Assembly: GCA_036362985.1 (NCBI GenBank) | Contig: JAYGXS010000003.1 | Location: 4,941,618-5,005,617, forward strand | DNA length: 64,000 nucleotides | From: Ligula intestinalis | Lineage: Eukaryota > Platyhelminthes > Cestoda > Diphyllobothriidea > Diphyllobothriidae | Direction of reading: 5' to 3' | Shown here: positions 1-11,879 of the stretch, piece after piece | How positions within the stretch are numbered: the stretch's first letter is position 1 | How the letters are laid out: each line of letters opens with the position of its first letter | Program-made: the position numbers and the translations under genes | Notes under the pieces: model-generated | Databases searched by the model: none | Told to the model about the DNA's origin: nothing | Seen by the model: only the letters and a program-made list of their open reading frames with translations

Positions 1-631
1 TTTGAACAACATGGCCACCTGCATAGGAAATAATATCCGAAAACTCGTTTTTTCGGTAAATGTTGTTTAGTTATGTCTTTTTTAAGGGTTTGATGTAATC
101 GTTGAACAAATGGACAACTAGTACACGAAAGACTAAATGCAAGTAAATTTAGCAAAATTGAAAGACTTTGTTCCGCTATATTCAATCAATAAGTAAGGAA
201 TAATTACGATATGCACAAAATACTGCGACTAAATACAATTTTTTTTATGTATGAAGAAATTGGTTGCTTGAAGTTTTCTACGTAATAAACTATTTAAATT
301 TATTGTTCGAATTGATAGCTTTTTTGACGTCACCACAAGCTGTGTTTTAGCGACAAAACTTATTTTCTTGACAAACACAATAATTCGTGTAGTTCTTTCA
401 AGAATTTAATATGCCAAATGTTGCTCATTATTACTTATGAGTTTTCGTAAATGCGTTTTCGCTGGTATGGGGGAAATAATAAATCTGTTTCACGTTTAGG
501 AAATGTTATTGCAGCACTCACCGCTCTGTAGTTATTGGCACACAATAAGCAGGCTGCGTTAAGTCCGCTCGATGTCGTGTTAACTGAAAAGAATACAACC
601 CGATCGTCAAAAAAAATATTTTTGGTTGGCT

Positions 632-665
632 GACGTTTTGAAATTTGTCGAAGATTCATCATCAG
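632..665 (-). ncRNA. Hammerhead-ribozyme-like core, Penelope terminal type (relic)
   Basis: Read on the minus strand this starts with an intact CTGATGA core, continues through a GAATC / AATTTC helix-II region, and ends in AAAACGTC. The expected form is GAAACGTC. Penelope-like elements are known to carry type I hammerhead motifs in their terminal repeats with exactly this CTGATGA...GAAACGTC layout. Helix II is weakly paired and the GAAA box is altered, so self-cleavage is doubtful. The same arrangement occurs at 23371-23404, 35935-35969 and 54691-54725. Confidence 0.5.
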
Positions 666-710
666 ATACATGAGCACAAGCCTGCTTCAAAAATATTTTC
701 TTTTTTGATG

Positions 711-1560
711 ATGTCAGCCGCGAGCTTCAGCAGCCGAATATAGACGCTGTTACTAAAGCTGGGTAGCAGAAAAACTAGACTCGAGTTGATCTTCTCCACT
801 ATCACTCACTGCTCCAACGTCTGAACCTGAATCGTGACAAAAGTCGAGAACTGCGTAGATGGGGCAGAGCGCAGGTGGCTAGTGTGGCCGAAGCCGTTCA
901 TAAGCATACCACTACGCTTAAAACGGTCACTTCCGCAAGAATATCATGCAGCGCCTGACAAGGTGGTCTTTGCCACCAATAAAATGACGATTTGATAGCC
1001 ATCACCTTCAGACCGCACGCAGATTCGCTATGTGCCAACAACAGTTATTTCTAACAAGATTTTTTGTGTGGCGTTGGCGAGGTAGTTCCAGATGTCTGCT
1101 CAAATGCGACGAAGATAAAGGCCTTTCGAGGCATAAAAAAACTAGTTGAATTTCACCAAGATTTGTTACGTGTGAACTCAATTTCCAGTGAACTCCCTGT
1201 TTAAATTTTCTCCAGATTGAGGGAACGATTCACTTGTTGAAACGGAGTGACATTGCAGCGCTTAACTGTCAATGCGTACTCCAGGTTTTTAACGAATTTG
1301 TGTAAAGTAAGCGTTCAGCTTCATCAGCTTATCTATACACTCTGACACCCTGGTCGTTTTAATAATGCGTTTCCATCAGAGCCTACTGAAAGGGGCAGAA
1401 AATGGTACGGCAGATATCATGGAAGCGTTCTTTAATAATTTCAGTGGTTTTCTATGTCAACCGTGAGCTTCAGCAGCTGAATGCGGAGGTGGTTCCGAAA
1501 TTTGGCGTAAAGTGACAGTAGAAACGAGTGCATCTACTACACTCTCCCTCTCACTACTAC
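711..1560. repeat. Diverged direct repeat pair (711-820 / 1454-1560)
   Basis: Two blocks begin with ATGTCA(G/A)CCG(C/T)GAGCTTCAGCAGC and stay alignable for about 110 bases. About 630 bases of unrelated sequence separate them. The left copy lies directly next to the hammerhead-like motif at 632-665, so the pair may descend from a Penelope terminal repeat. The type of element is not certain. Confidence 0.4.
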
Positions 1561-4500
1561 CACACCCGTACCGTGCTCGTTTTTTTGGACTCTGTCATAA
1601 CACCAGCCTCAGAAGGGTGGCGGTAGGTGGTAAGGTAAATAAAGAGAAAGTTAATGGTTATTAAAAATTACAGGTTGGACAAAAAATCATGTCAAGTGCA
1701 TAACTTTGTAAAAGTTTGCTTATTACTCGCATATTGGTGTGAACGCAGTTACGAAAACTTCTAAGAGCAAAATTTTCCTGATTTTCCCCAACTTAAGAAA
1801 ATGTAAAAATTGCTATAAATAAAAATAAGAAGTTTACATATTTTTTTCAGATCACGAATGAAAGAGAACGTTCACGTTTCAGGTATTTGCATCAGTAATC
1901 GGTAATCAATCATCTAATTGCTTTACAGATTTTGCTAAGTCGCCTTTTAACGTATCTACTTTCTTTTTATAAAAATATGTTGTCTTTTGTCATTATTTTT
2001 TGTACATAATACCATGAATGAATAACTATTCATGTAATACCGTCCTTTAAATTCTGGCATAATGTCCTGCGTTTTCAGCGTCGTCATTTGTTATTTAATC
2101 ACTTGATATTGTGTTCGAAGTTTACGTCAAACAATTTAAGTAAGATGTACACATAGAGCACTTACCTAAACATAGCAAACCTCATTCTTTAGCATAAATA
2201 ACGTCCGCCAGATAACTCAGAAATTGTTATTCCTTAGATTAACAAAAACAACTAAAGATAGAATGTTATATTTTTAAAATGTGCATTGCTTGGTTGTTGA
2301 GCTGAGGAATATTTGTGCATGTTACCTCATTTCAAGGTAGTATAAAAGCAATTATTGTATATTTTTGAAATTCGTTTTAGTTTACCTTAAGAGAAACAGC
2401 TCCTTTAAACTGAAAATAAAAGAAATTATTTTGCTCCGTGTAGTGGATTATTTCTCGAAAAGCAAATAGAGAAGTGAGTTTCTTAATGAATAGAGTTCCC
2501 CAGAATTAAGTCTGCCCAATGAATCAAAATAATTTGAACAAATATATACTCAACTGCCAATTGAAATTTCGTCAGAAAAATTGCATGATGTTTTTGCCCA
2601 AGCCGAACCACCCACACTTTTCTTCCGTACGTACACCCAGCCTACTATGATCACCACAATATTCTCCATCGGAATCGACCACCACGTTATCGTGCGTAAT
2701 TTTCAAAGGATAGTTCGCCAGATGAAGTCAGCTATCACTTCAAACAACTGGCAAATACCTCAATCCTGAAGCATACAAAAGACATGATACCCTTTGCACG
2801 TCATTAAATGCGTTAAGGTGATCTAAAAAATGAACATTAACATGTGATATCGCTGTTTTAAACTTGATATTAAAATGATTGTTAGAAAACCGCTCAGCTG
2901 TCATAGTTGTGTTGACTCACTTCGCGAATATGGACATGCGCCAAGGCTCACTGCCACCAATGAGTGCACATGCATTGCCTGCCAACGCCCGTATTTCTGG
3001 CCAATCCGCCTCACTTATCATCTGTCAAGGCCGATTCACACGAAGGCCGCTACAGACGCTGCGGCGATTCTCGCGGTCTTGTGACTTCAAATGCGGTGCT
3101 CTGGACGGCGGATGTTCACTTGTCTGACAGTAAAATTCCTCTTATCTATTCTCCATTTCTACTTTACACAACACCAAACACCGTGGCCTTTCGGGACTCC
3201 ACTTTTTCTGAGAATTCGTAGTCTGTAGATGACCGTTACTAGGGTTTAACATACTAAACCCTTTGTGATGTGGTCTGTTAAACATAAAACATGGGATCGA
3301 TTCCAGCGGCCCAGATTATTAGTGGCTAAACTTTAAACAGAATGTCAAGCGCCTAAGGTAACTTGGCAATGCTTCGGAATGAAGACATAACGTAAAAGGT
3401 CGGCATACTCTGTTTAAGCCCCTAAGGCTCAAAGAAAAATCTCAGAACCTTGTCACTGATATAGGAATTGTTTTGACGAAAACTTATAAAAGATTGGTAA
3501 CTGGTGAGTAGCTGCTCAGTTATTGTGTAAAATATGTCGTATTTTGTTGCCGGAATGGCAGTTTTGAGACCAAGGAAACGTAAAATGAAGATGTGTCTAC
3601 ACAAGTTCAGTTCCTTAAGAAATCTATTAGTGGCTGCCTAACAAAGACGGGTACATACTTCGGGGAAAATTGCCGCGGATTTCCACGAAGGAAATGCAGT
3701 GCATTTGCGCACTTCCCTTTCACGACATTAATTTTTAAAAGAACTGGCCACTATTAAATACGCACATTGATGCAAGCAACAGTCGTGGCAGTGGCTTTTC
3801 GGTAAGCCATTTCAGAGCTCTGTTAAGAGAAGAATTTTTTACAGGCATTTTTTTCCCAAGTCGATTCCCAATTGTGTTTGCACGCCCCCCGCCCTGAAGC
3901 CCAGATAACCGTCGCATTTTCTACGCGTGGTCGATCTACAGACGACGTGCACACCGTAGCTGAACCCCTCATCTCACATTCAACAGCCCTAAAATATTAA
4001 CGATATCCTACAGTCGTTGTGGGAAATATGAGTGTAACTTACCCCCTCTCCTCCAGCGACACATAAAAGCTGTGTGTATAGCTCCCAATTACATTTTCCG
4101 CATAAATGTAGTGGCTGAATTTGGATTACTGCTAGGCATATTTCTGGCATCCGATGGCAACAGGGAAATATTCACAGAACCATCTAATGTGCCAAAGCAG
4201 TCTGTTACATATAAACCTGAAAGAATACCTAGAAGGGGGACTTAATTAGTTTCAAAAGCTCTGTTCTCATTCAGCTTAAAAAATGTCCAGGGATTAACAG
4301 GCAGAGCACGACAAATCTGCTTTCCTGAAAACGATGAAAGAGAACAGCAGCAGCTACGGAACACAGTCCGTTAAACTGGTTATCCCGAACGTTTCATCCT
4401 TCGTAACATCAACGAGCATTTCATAAAGCTTACTGGAGCAACAGCAGAAAAGAATAACTTATTCATAAGACGGCTATTCCTAGGAGACGCAGCAATAGAA

Positions 4501-5209
4501 AGTCTAAGATAATGTCAAAGGACAACAGTCACCAGTCCCTTTTCGCTGTCGAACTTACGCGTATTCATCAAAGCTCTCCCCTTCTGCCGATAGAAGTAAA
4601 AAAAGGCGGTAGAGATTCCTTGTGGGGCCGCCTGATTAACGTGTAAAGCGTGCCTCTCAGGCTCATGGGCACCTTATTTAAGGGGAGAGAACAGGCGGCG
4701 TATGTCAGGGAGCAGATTAGATCACAATATTTCGGTAAAATAAAAAAGGGTTACGAGGACGAAATGGATCGCGTCCTCAAACCTTGAGAGAAGACACTGA
4801 AATAGGCTTAATATCATCGCTAATCCCCCGCCCGACCAACGGCGTGTGCTAGTATGTAGGGGCAGTGTGCCCTTACTTTGGGCGTGATCATTGCGATATA
4901 TGTTCTAGTGGAACCACCAACACTACTAGAATAGGGGGGATGATTGTGGAGATCATCCTATTTACAATTTTTAATCAAGATATTATTCCCGTTGTTAATT
5001 TAAAAAGCTAATTTCGCTTAGTTTACTCACGTAAGCGGATATGGCATGCGGTGACCTTCGGATGTCTGCTCTGCAGTTAAGTTTCATCATCAGATCCCTG
5101 CTGGATCGACGGATGGCATGAAAAAAACTGGAATTTTATGGGTTATTCTACCTATTTTAAACACTTAAGTAGGTCGCTATAATATATAAGGACATCTCGC
5201 AAACCCTAC

Positions 5210-5551
5210 TTGGACACCCTAGCAAACAAACTAAGTTACAGGCCACATCAATGTGCATTTATTCCGTCACCTGCTCCTGTCCGAATAATGAGACATCTTG
5301 AAAGGAGGTTTCACCAAGACGTGCCAGCCTGGCTAAGAAAAGGTGAAATTCGATCGATTTCAAGAGCACTGCTTACACAGTTAATCCATGTGAATCACCA
5401 AGTTGACGCGAGAGAGACCTTTCACATAATAAACCAGGCGCCAAAATACTATTTTAAAGGCCTGCGTAAACGGGTGCTAGCCACAGCTGAGGCTGGGGCA
5501 ATTCGTCCAGCAAAACCCGTTCTCTACTGTGAAAATACGCTGCTGCGTTAA
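5210..5551 (+). pseudogene. Penelope-like element: C-terminal part of GIY-YIG endonuclease (copy G)
   Basis: The 113-residue frame aligns with the endonuclease C-termini at 44605-44985 and 53825-54130. Shared landmarks are an HLPxWLxKGE-like stretch (here WLRKGEI), an NHQVDARETFHII segment equal to GHQVDPNEAFRVI, and the end VLATAEAGAIR. An out-of-frame upstream stretch around 5245-5285 reads CIYSVTCSCP, the start of the GIY-YIG domain, so a frameshift separates the two halves. No reverse transcriptase remains upstream. In the intact family this nuclease nicks target DNA for priming of reverse transcription; this copy is dead. The first methionine is incidental. Confidence 0.8.
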
Positions 5552-5559
5552 ATTTCCCT

Positions 5560-6600
5560 CTCCTAGTCGACTGCATACAAGAATTCCAATTATGACAGAA
5601 GCCACGAGGCTAGGAGCCAAGCCACCTTCAGCCACAGAGTGTATGCCGCGCGTGTGACGTCGACTGTGAGAATGGCCGTTGCTCCAGGTGCACCACAGTC
5701 CAACGTACTCAGCATGTTGAGTCTGGGATGCACGAGACGAGGGAACTATGAGATGACTAATTTCTCACTCCACTGGAAGAACTATCTTAGCACTGTACAT
5801 AACTGCCCATTTTACTCGCTTATTGTCCATGTCACTGTAAAGGCCTAATGACGAAAGACCGGAAACAGCTGTTTGCCAATAGAACTTTTTAATCGTAAAC
5901 AAAATAGGATTTTTTTGCAGAAAACATAAAAAGCGAGCATTCATTGTCCTTTCCATGAACTATGGGATCCTTGTTCGTAAAAAGACGGCCCTTTACCTGT
6001 TAGATACGTGGGCGCGAGACCTCTTCAACATAGTATGTTCTCCCTAGAGGGTTAATAACAGATTCCTGATATATCTTATGTATGTGAATGTGTCGCTTAA
6101 CGGACCACACAGTAAATGCGCTGGCCCAACACGAGAGTTAAAATTTAGGAACTACTGGTGTTATTTAGGATGTAAACGATATAAACATACCTTTACACGA
6201 GGGAAGGTGGAACAGAACATCAGATTGCGGTTTACACCCGCTCCCAACCCACTGTTCTTGAATTTCTTATAGCAGAAAACGTAGAAAGGTATACGGAGGC
6301 AGTTAGGAAAAGGTTTTGAAAATGCAACCTAACAATACATGTATTATCATACAAGTCACTGTGACACTACGCACCCATCTGTCGAGCACATGGGGAACCT
6401 CGTCATGTGTGTGTTAGATGTTTGCCAAAAAAATTCACTTATCAGTACAAAAGTGAAAATATCTCAATTCTCGAGAATCTAACAAGCACGAACTGTCCTA
6501 GAGACATGAGTGGTGTCCTTCAGGGGGGTTAGGCAAAGAAGATGAATTAATAAAAAGTTTACTGACAGAGCTTGTTGTACACAGCGTTATTAATTAATTA
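5560..6600. other. No recognisable gene
   Basis: Downstream of the Penelope endonuclease remnant nothing could be assigned. The stretch probably begins with the element's 3' untranslated sequence. It ends in a TTAATTAATTAAT direct repeat (6590-6602) that flanks the fold-back element starting at 6603. Confidence 0.5.
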
Positions 6601-6644
6601 ATTTGTGTGTAGCGAATAATGCACAATTTATTGGATCCATAAAT

Positions 6645-6664
6645 TTTCGGGAGCGCTCTTCAGT
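6645..6664 (-). ncRNA. Hammerhead-like core at left end of fold-back element A
   Basis: The minus strand reads CTGAAGAGCGCTCCCGAAAA, a degenerate CTGATGA...CGAAA core with only eight bases for helix II. It mirrors the motif at 7316-7335 in the opposite arm. The helix is too short and mispaired to claim activity. Confidence 0.35.
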
Positions 6665-7315
6665 TGCAGTCACTCCAATGGGTTGAAGACTAACGAATGA
6701 GAAAAATATTAAATTGAATTGGTACATGAAGATCACAAGTCATATTCACTAAGATAAATGGGTATACTCAAAGTTTTAAACAAGCCGGAACAAGAAATAG
6801 AGGAAAATGGGTGAAGAAAAAAAGGGGGCAGGGGATTATTCAAATCTGGATGTCTATTGTTACCAAGGCTAGGCTAAGTCAATTATATGCTCCAACTGCT
6901 TGCATAGGTCCGGTTCAGAGCGTCTTTTATAGGCTACCTCCAGGTAGCGCAACATGCGAGATATTCATGCTCGAACAAGAACTAAGAATGAAGTTATAAG
7001 GTTTACAGAATCACCCGTTTCCAGAAAGTGTTCCGTAGTGGAAGAACTAGGGGACACTCTAAACTGGATCTATGCAAACAGTTGGAGCATATGGTTAGAC
7101 CCGCCTTACCTTGGTAACAACAGGCTCTCAGATGTACACAATCCCCTATCCACTTTTTTCTTGTAACTTATTTGCCACTCTTTCGCCTTCCGGCTTGTTT
7201 ACACTTTCTTACTTTACCAATTAGCCTTAGGGAATATGACCTGTGACCTTTCTGTACCAATTAAATTTCATATTTTTCTCATCCGTTACTCTTCAATGCA
7301 TTGGAGTGACTGCAA

Positions 7316-7335
7316 CTGATAAGCGCTCCCGAAAT
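7316..7335 (+). ncRNA. Hammerhead-like core at right end of fold-back element A
   Basis: Reads CTGATAAGCGCTCCCGAAAT, with one change in CTGATGA and an intact CGAAA box. It occupies the same place as 34036-34055 in copy C and 32396-32415 in copy B. Confidence 0.38.
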
Positions 7336-7413
7336 CGTATAGATCCAATAAATTTTGCATTATTTGCTACATACAAAATCTCACCAGGGAACCTATGCTC
7401 TTAATTAATTAAT

Positions 7414-8237
7414 AAATAATTTCGTCAGGCAACAGAGTGCTCCCTCTGCGAAGAGGATCATCATGCAGGCGCTGAGGCTATATTGGCACTGTATCAATCA
7501 GTTGTATGGTCGGATGCAATTTGAAGCAAAATAATGAGGTGCAAAGCGTACCACAAGTCGGTCAACTCCATAGGCGATTAACTTGGATATTTGGTGCATC
7601 GAAAACGGCACTACTCACTGCGTATCCTACAGGAGGACAAACAAGTTGGTGGTGAATTGTACGTGAAGTAGGCTATATTGGTAGTAAACTTCCTTTGCAT
7701 CTACCGCACTATCCAGTACCACAGCAGAAAGCTCTTGGAAGAAGAAGAGAGTCTGTCACAGCTGCTAGTGTCAGCAAAAAGAAGGTTCCTCCAAAGCACA
7801 AGTCAATGAAGATGGTGTTGGCGGACAACATTTTACTACCGTAAATAGAGAACACAGAGGTTGTGTTATGCGGCAACAGCTATAACGGCTGCTCTGCAAC
7901 TGTGTCTGTGCGATTGTGTGTTTGCTGCAGTCAAGAATTGCCTGCTGGGCCGTGGAAGAGAAATAAGTCGTCTGCCGCCAAATCAGACGAGGCGGAATTA
8001 TCGATTACCTATGATTGCATGCGCGTATGAAGCGGCAAACTGTTCGAAAACACGTGGAGTAGATGACTAAGCACGGATGTAAGCCCTGGCAGGGTGAAGG
8101 TAGAGTAAGTGTGGAAAGTTCCCGCAGTATCCCCTGGCAAGACCGAAGGCGGCGGGCATCGACGCCATGGCAGGGTTGAGGCCTAAAAAATATGGGTAGC
8201 AAAACGATCGGGAAACTGTAAGTGACGTCCACTATGG

Positions 8238-8290
<53 letters not shown>

Positions 8291-9250
8291 GGGCCTGAGA
8301 AAAGAATTTGGCGTTGGCAGTGGCAGAATTGTGAGAGTTTGAGGTAATAGCAGAAGCGTAAGAGTTGAAGGCAGGGACAGGTTGGGGTTTCGGACATGAG
8401 GAAAGAGGTATAATGTGGAATAATGGAATAGCGGGCTGGAAAGGAGGTGAAACAAGGGGCGAAAAAACTGAGGGCTCATCCGACAAACTGTCCGGGACAG
8501 CAGCATTTAGCCGACTCAGTGTAGTGTCAGTGCGGCAACTTCCCACACATCAAGAATGTCGGAGACGGGGTTGGGCGAAGTGGTAAACATGGTTTGATAG
8601 TCTGCCTGGCCCGTACAACAAAAACTAGAGTTTTACAGAAAGGACTTTGAGACATTCAGGAAGTCAGGGTAGCCGAACGAATTTTTTCGATTTTTCAACA
8701 TCAGGCAATACAATAATACAAGAGAGGTTAAAGGTAACACAATTTTTAGGCAACAAATCGGGCGTCCCACATCGCCGAACGGCGAAGAGACGGCGACAGC
8801 AAGCATCCCCAGGCCACCCATACCGTCACGAAAAGATTGCAATTGCGTCCTAACGCCACCCAACAAAGCGCGAGTCAGGAACTATGGAGCGAAATGAAGT
8901 AAATTCCGGACCTTTTAATCCCCCTACAGTCCCCAATTATGACTCAAACCTGCTCCTTTAATACCTCTTCTTCTCTTCTGTTTACTTCGGATCCGTTGCT
9001 TACACTATTTTTTAACTATATAATAATTTATTCACTTTTTCTGATGATAAATAATCGAACACGTTCGTTCGCCTAACTTGACTTCCTCACTGCTTACATG
9101 AATATGAGTCAGTTCGGATTCCAAGTGAGAAGGAGTGTCCTTTAAGTATCATTCGAAAAAACCCACTTTAGTCATATCCCCCATCTTGAGAAGGAGAACA
9201 GGGAGAATACAGTAGCATAGGTGCGAACACCAATCTGTAAGAGGACAGAA
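7414..9250. other. No recognisable gene; moderately GC-rich
   Basis: The frames in this stretch (for example 7861-8070 and 8005-8546) either span a TA microsatellite or show no family resemblance. The interval 7440-7990 is GC-richer than its surroundings but has no continuous coding frame. Confidence 0.5.
8241..8287. repeat. (AT)n microsatellite
   Basis: A perfect run of about 23 AT dinucleotides (47 bases). Minus-strand frames translate it as isoleucine-tyrosine repeats; these are not proteins. Expect length polymorphism. Confidence 0.98.
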
Positions 9251-9259
9251 ATCCAATCA

Positions 9260-10560
9260 GTTGGTTGCCTTTCAAGCCATGGATTTAAACGCACCGTGAT
9301 AGACTGAAGTTCTTCAGATGTCTAAGTCACCTCCGGCACACAGTTCAAAGAGTTGATCCCATTCTGTGTTCTCTCTCCCAGACACCAGTTTACCCTCAAA
9401 GTCAACCAATGACTTAATTCGGCGATTTGGGGCAAGATATTACCTGTAAGTCTACGCATCTAACACACAACTTGGCCGCCTAGACAGCAAACTAGGGTGT
9501 GAGTCCCAAAGGCTAGCCAACATTGAAATATTACAGCCGAGGTTGGCCAACGCCGAATATGGGAAGATGGGGCGCATCGAATATCGGAAATAGTGACGTC
9601 CACTGCAAGCCTTAACGATGGCGGACACCGGGATGGCGACTTGTACATAAATGGGCAATATAAGACATGCAATACACCTGATTCACTAGTCTTTCCCTCA
9701 CCAACATGCGCTGGGCGGTCAGGCAGAGTCAAAAAGACCGGAGTCGTGATCGAACATAGTGAGTGATAGCGTGCAACAGCCGTCTGGCTCACAAAACGTG
9801 ACCCAGATTGTAAGACAATAAATGTGTGACAAATCAACATCCAAGTGTTCTGGGGGGCCATAGCAGAGGCTATCATAATAGCCATTATTGCCCGAAAACC
9901 ATCTTGGGATGATATATTTCCGTTATTTGGTAGTCTTCTAAGCGCCCTGATACATTGACCTACGTCAGATTGCTTTTGACAACTAATGCGTGCTACCAGC
10001 CCTGGGGTCAAAGCCCAAGATTTGATCCCACTGTCGCCTAAACATCAGTTTATTTGTCGCAAGGAGAATGATTTGACTGTAGTTGCTCCCAAGTGGTTCA
10101 ACATTCGAAGAACATAGCGTATATGATTGGAACATTTGCTGAATGTTTTGCCCTATAAGCGACTACTAGTCACAACGGTTGCTGTCAGGGTCCAGGAAAT
10201 GAAGCTTAAGGTAGAACGGGACAACGCAGTTCCGCTAGCAGTTGCTCATCAATAACTGTCAAAATGCCCCGATCTACATGAACCAAAGACCTAACTTCTG
10301 GTTGAATAATTATAACTTTAGAAAGTGATCAAAAAGGTTTGGACCTCAGATGGTGCTCCATTTGAGGTTGGATAAAACAGGCTGATGATGGCTGATAAGT
10401 TAAAACTGGTCATTTAAGTCTCCTTTTCTTGGGCGATTCTATCTGCCTAGACTACCAGCTAACACGACCGCTGTCAGAATCCGAGAACTGAAGCCCAAGG
10501 CAGAGGGAAAATGTAAGTTCCGTTAGCGGTCGGTGAACGTTCATCAATGAATAGTATGCA
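9260..10560. repeat. Unclassified GC-richer block with internal direct repeats
   Basis: The composition differs from the AT-rich neighbours. Two segments, about 10165-10262 and 10455-10556, are diverged direct repeats sharing GCTGTCAG(G/A)(G/A)TCC, TGAAGC and a region near GTTCCG(C/T)TAGC. A third, weaker relative lies near 9990-10030. The longest minus-strand frame (9460-10011, 183 codons) resembles no family I know and may be a composition artefact. The block could be a non-autonomous element, but neither ends nor terminal repeats could be defined. Confidence 0.4.
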
Positions 10561-11119
10561 ATTATAGCGCAAGTTATAATACAAATACAATGACTGAAGT
10601 AATGAATATAAGTAACAGAGATAGCTCAGCCCACGGCACAGCCACCCGTTCCTTAGTAATCTTAAACCCGATTTATGTGAGAAAAATAAAAGAAGCAGCA
10701 TATATATTCAACGCAAGCATGTGTCATGAGACGGCATGGAATAGGTTTTATCGCGACGCATTTAGTCAGCTATGTTCAGTTATTTTAAAACTACTACACA
10801 CAACTGCATAATAATAAAAAACTAAGAAATAAAATGTATCCCAAAAAATCGGTGCAAGCCACGGTGAATTATATTTTTGATGGTCAATGATTGCAAGTTA
10901 TTTTAAATGTACACAAAAGTGCACGATAGGCGATACAACCAGTTGCAATCAGTTTTTTAACCAAATTAGGTGACAAAGCAATTTATACATGTTAAAACGT
11001 TAATGTATGAAACCGGGTTGAAGGCCATCAATGTAAATAAGTAAAGTGAGTGGGAGGAATTCACTGACAGTGCTCGGCTTTTTTTCAGTCAGAGCAAAAA
11101 GAATCCACTTCGCAGCCAC

Positions 11120-11530
11120 AGTTTATGAGTATGAAGCACAGAATTGGGCAAGTTTATGCATTTGATGCTATGTATATGAACAAATCAGATACGTCTAGTA
11201 ATCGGTTGTGTGCTTAGGTAATCCAGCTAATTTGCCTCATTCCCAAGCCAGCAATGGTCTATAATGTGTCCGATGAATAATGAACATGCATATCTATCAG
11301 ACAAAATAACATGAAGTGGATCCGACAAAACAAATGGAGACCGAAATAGCCAATTCTGTACGTTACACGTACATTTACTGCCCATTGGATCTGCAGTTGT
11401 GTGATGCTTCACAAACACTTAGCGTAAGTAGTCTCTGCATCGCAGCTGAAATGTAGTTTAAAAATCGATCATCATTGACCTTCTTGGTAGGCAAATATAT
11501 ATTATTCTGAATGGATACTTTCTACACCTG
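11120..11530 (+). repeat. Dispersed repeat C, copy 1
   Basis: Aligns directly with 46060-46350. Both contain TATGAACAAATCAGA, then TAATCCAGCTA, then TTTACTGCCCA(T/G)TG and TCAGAATGGATA-like segments in the same order. Both are followed 0.3-0.5 kb later by block D (11.9 kb and 46.85 kb), so C and D may be parts of one larger repeat. No coding capacity is visible. Confidence 0.55.
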
Positions 11531-11879
11531 AAAACCTCTACAAAGAAAAAAAATGTTTTACCTAATTATGCTGCATTGATTTGGATGTAACATAATCTAT
11601 TGAATAAATGTGTTACTGCCAATTTTTATAAAAAATTAAGGGTAAGCATGGAAAATAATATTATGCTTGTTTTATGTAAAATGTGCGTTAGATGCATCAT
11701 AAATACTGTTTTAAGGTTAAGACCCTATTTTCACTATTATGACAAGGTTACAGATTACTTTTTGAGAGCGTCTAGGCAGGCCTATGGAAAAATAACCATA
11801 TTTCAGAATCTTAAGTGCCCTTTTCCGAAAAAAAGAACACAACTATGGTGGTCATCTTATTTCCAGTTACAATTCTGAC

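Larger units (their letters stand above)
1..5180. other. AT-rich region without recognisable genes
   Basis: No open frame here resembles a known protein, and the short frames at 2581-3221 and 3735-3917 look like chance. The stretch holds one hammerhead-like motif (632-665, listed separately). It also holds a diverged direct repeat of about 110 bp (711-820 and 1454-1560) that shares the core GAGCTTCAGCAGC. A segment near 2700-2770 resembles the sequence next to the hammerhead-like motif at 23.4 kb, so old Penelope terminal sequence may also be present. A GC-richer stretch at 4300-4800 could not be classified. Confidence 0.6.
6603..7400 (+). mobile_element. Fold-back (snap-back) Penelope-like element, copy A
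   Basis: A 798-bp unit lies between two 13-bp direct repeats TTAATTAATTAAT (6590-6602 and 7401-7413), which fit a target-site duplication. Its left third (about 6603-6930) is the reverse complement of its right third (about 7050-7400), at roughly 75-80% identity by eye. The right arm is the 3' end of a Penelope-like element in plus orientation: an endonuclease tail reading LDLCKQLEHMV at about 7060-7100, then a 3' untranslated region. Both arms end in a hammerhead-like core (minus strand 6645-6664, plus strand 7316-7335). Only the endonuclease tail is present; no reverse transcriptase is left. The structure matches copies at 30788-32443 and 33248-34093. Confidence 0.78.

Noticed and set aside
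4300..4800. Possible integrase-like or Gypsy-like coding sequence
   Set aside because: Scattered short open stretches without any catalytic motif; could not be supported.
8005..8546. Three overlapping minus-strand frames of 104-130 codons
   Set aside because: They read through the (AT)n microsatellite as Ile-Tyr repeats in every frame; no protein signal is present.
9460..10011. 183-codon minus-strand open frame
   Set aside because: No recognisable domain, GC-rich context that lowers stop frequency, and no second line of evidence. Kept only as part of an unclassified block.
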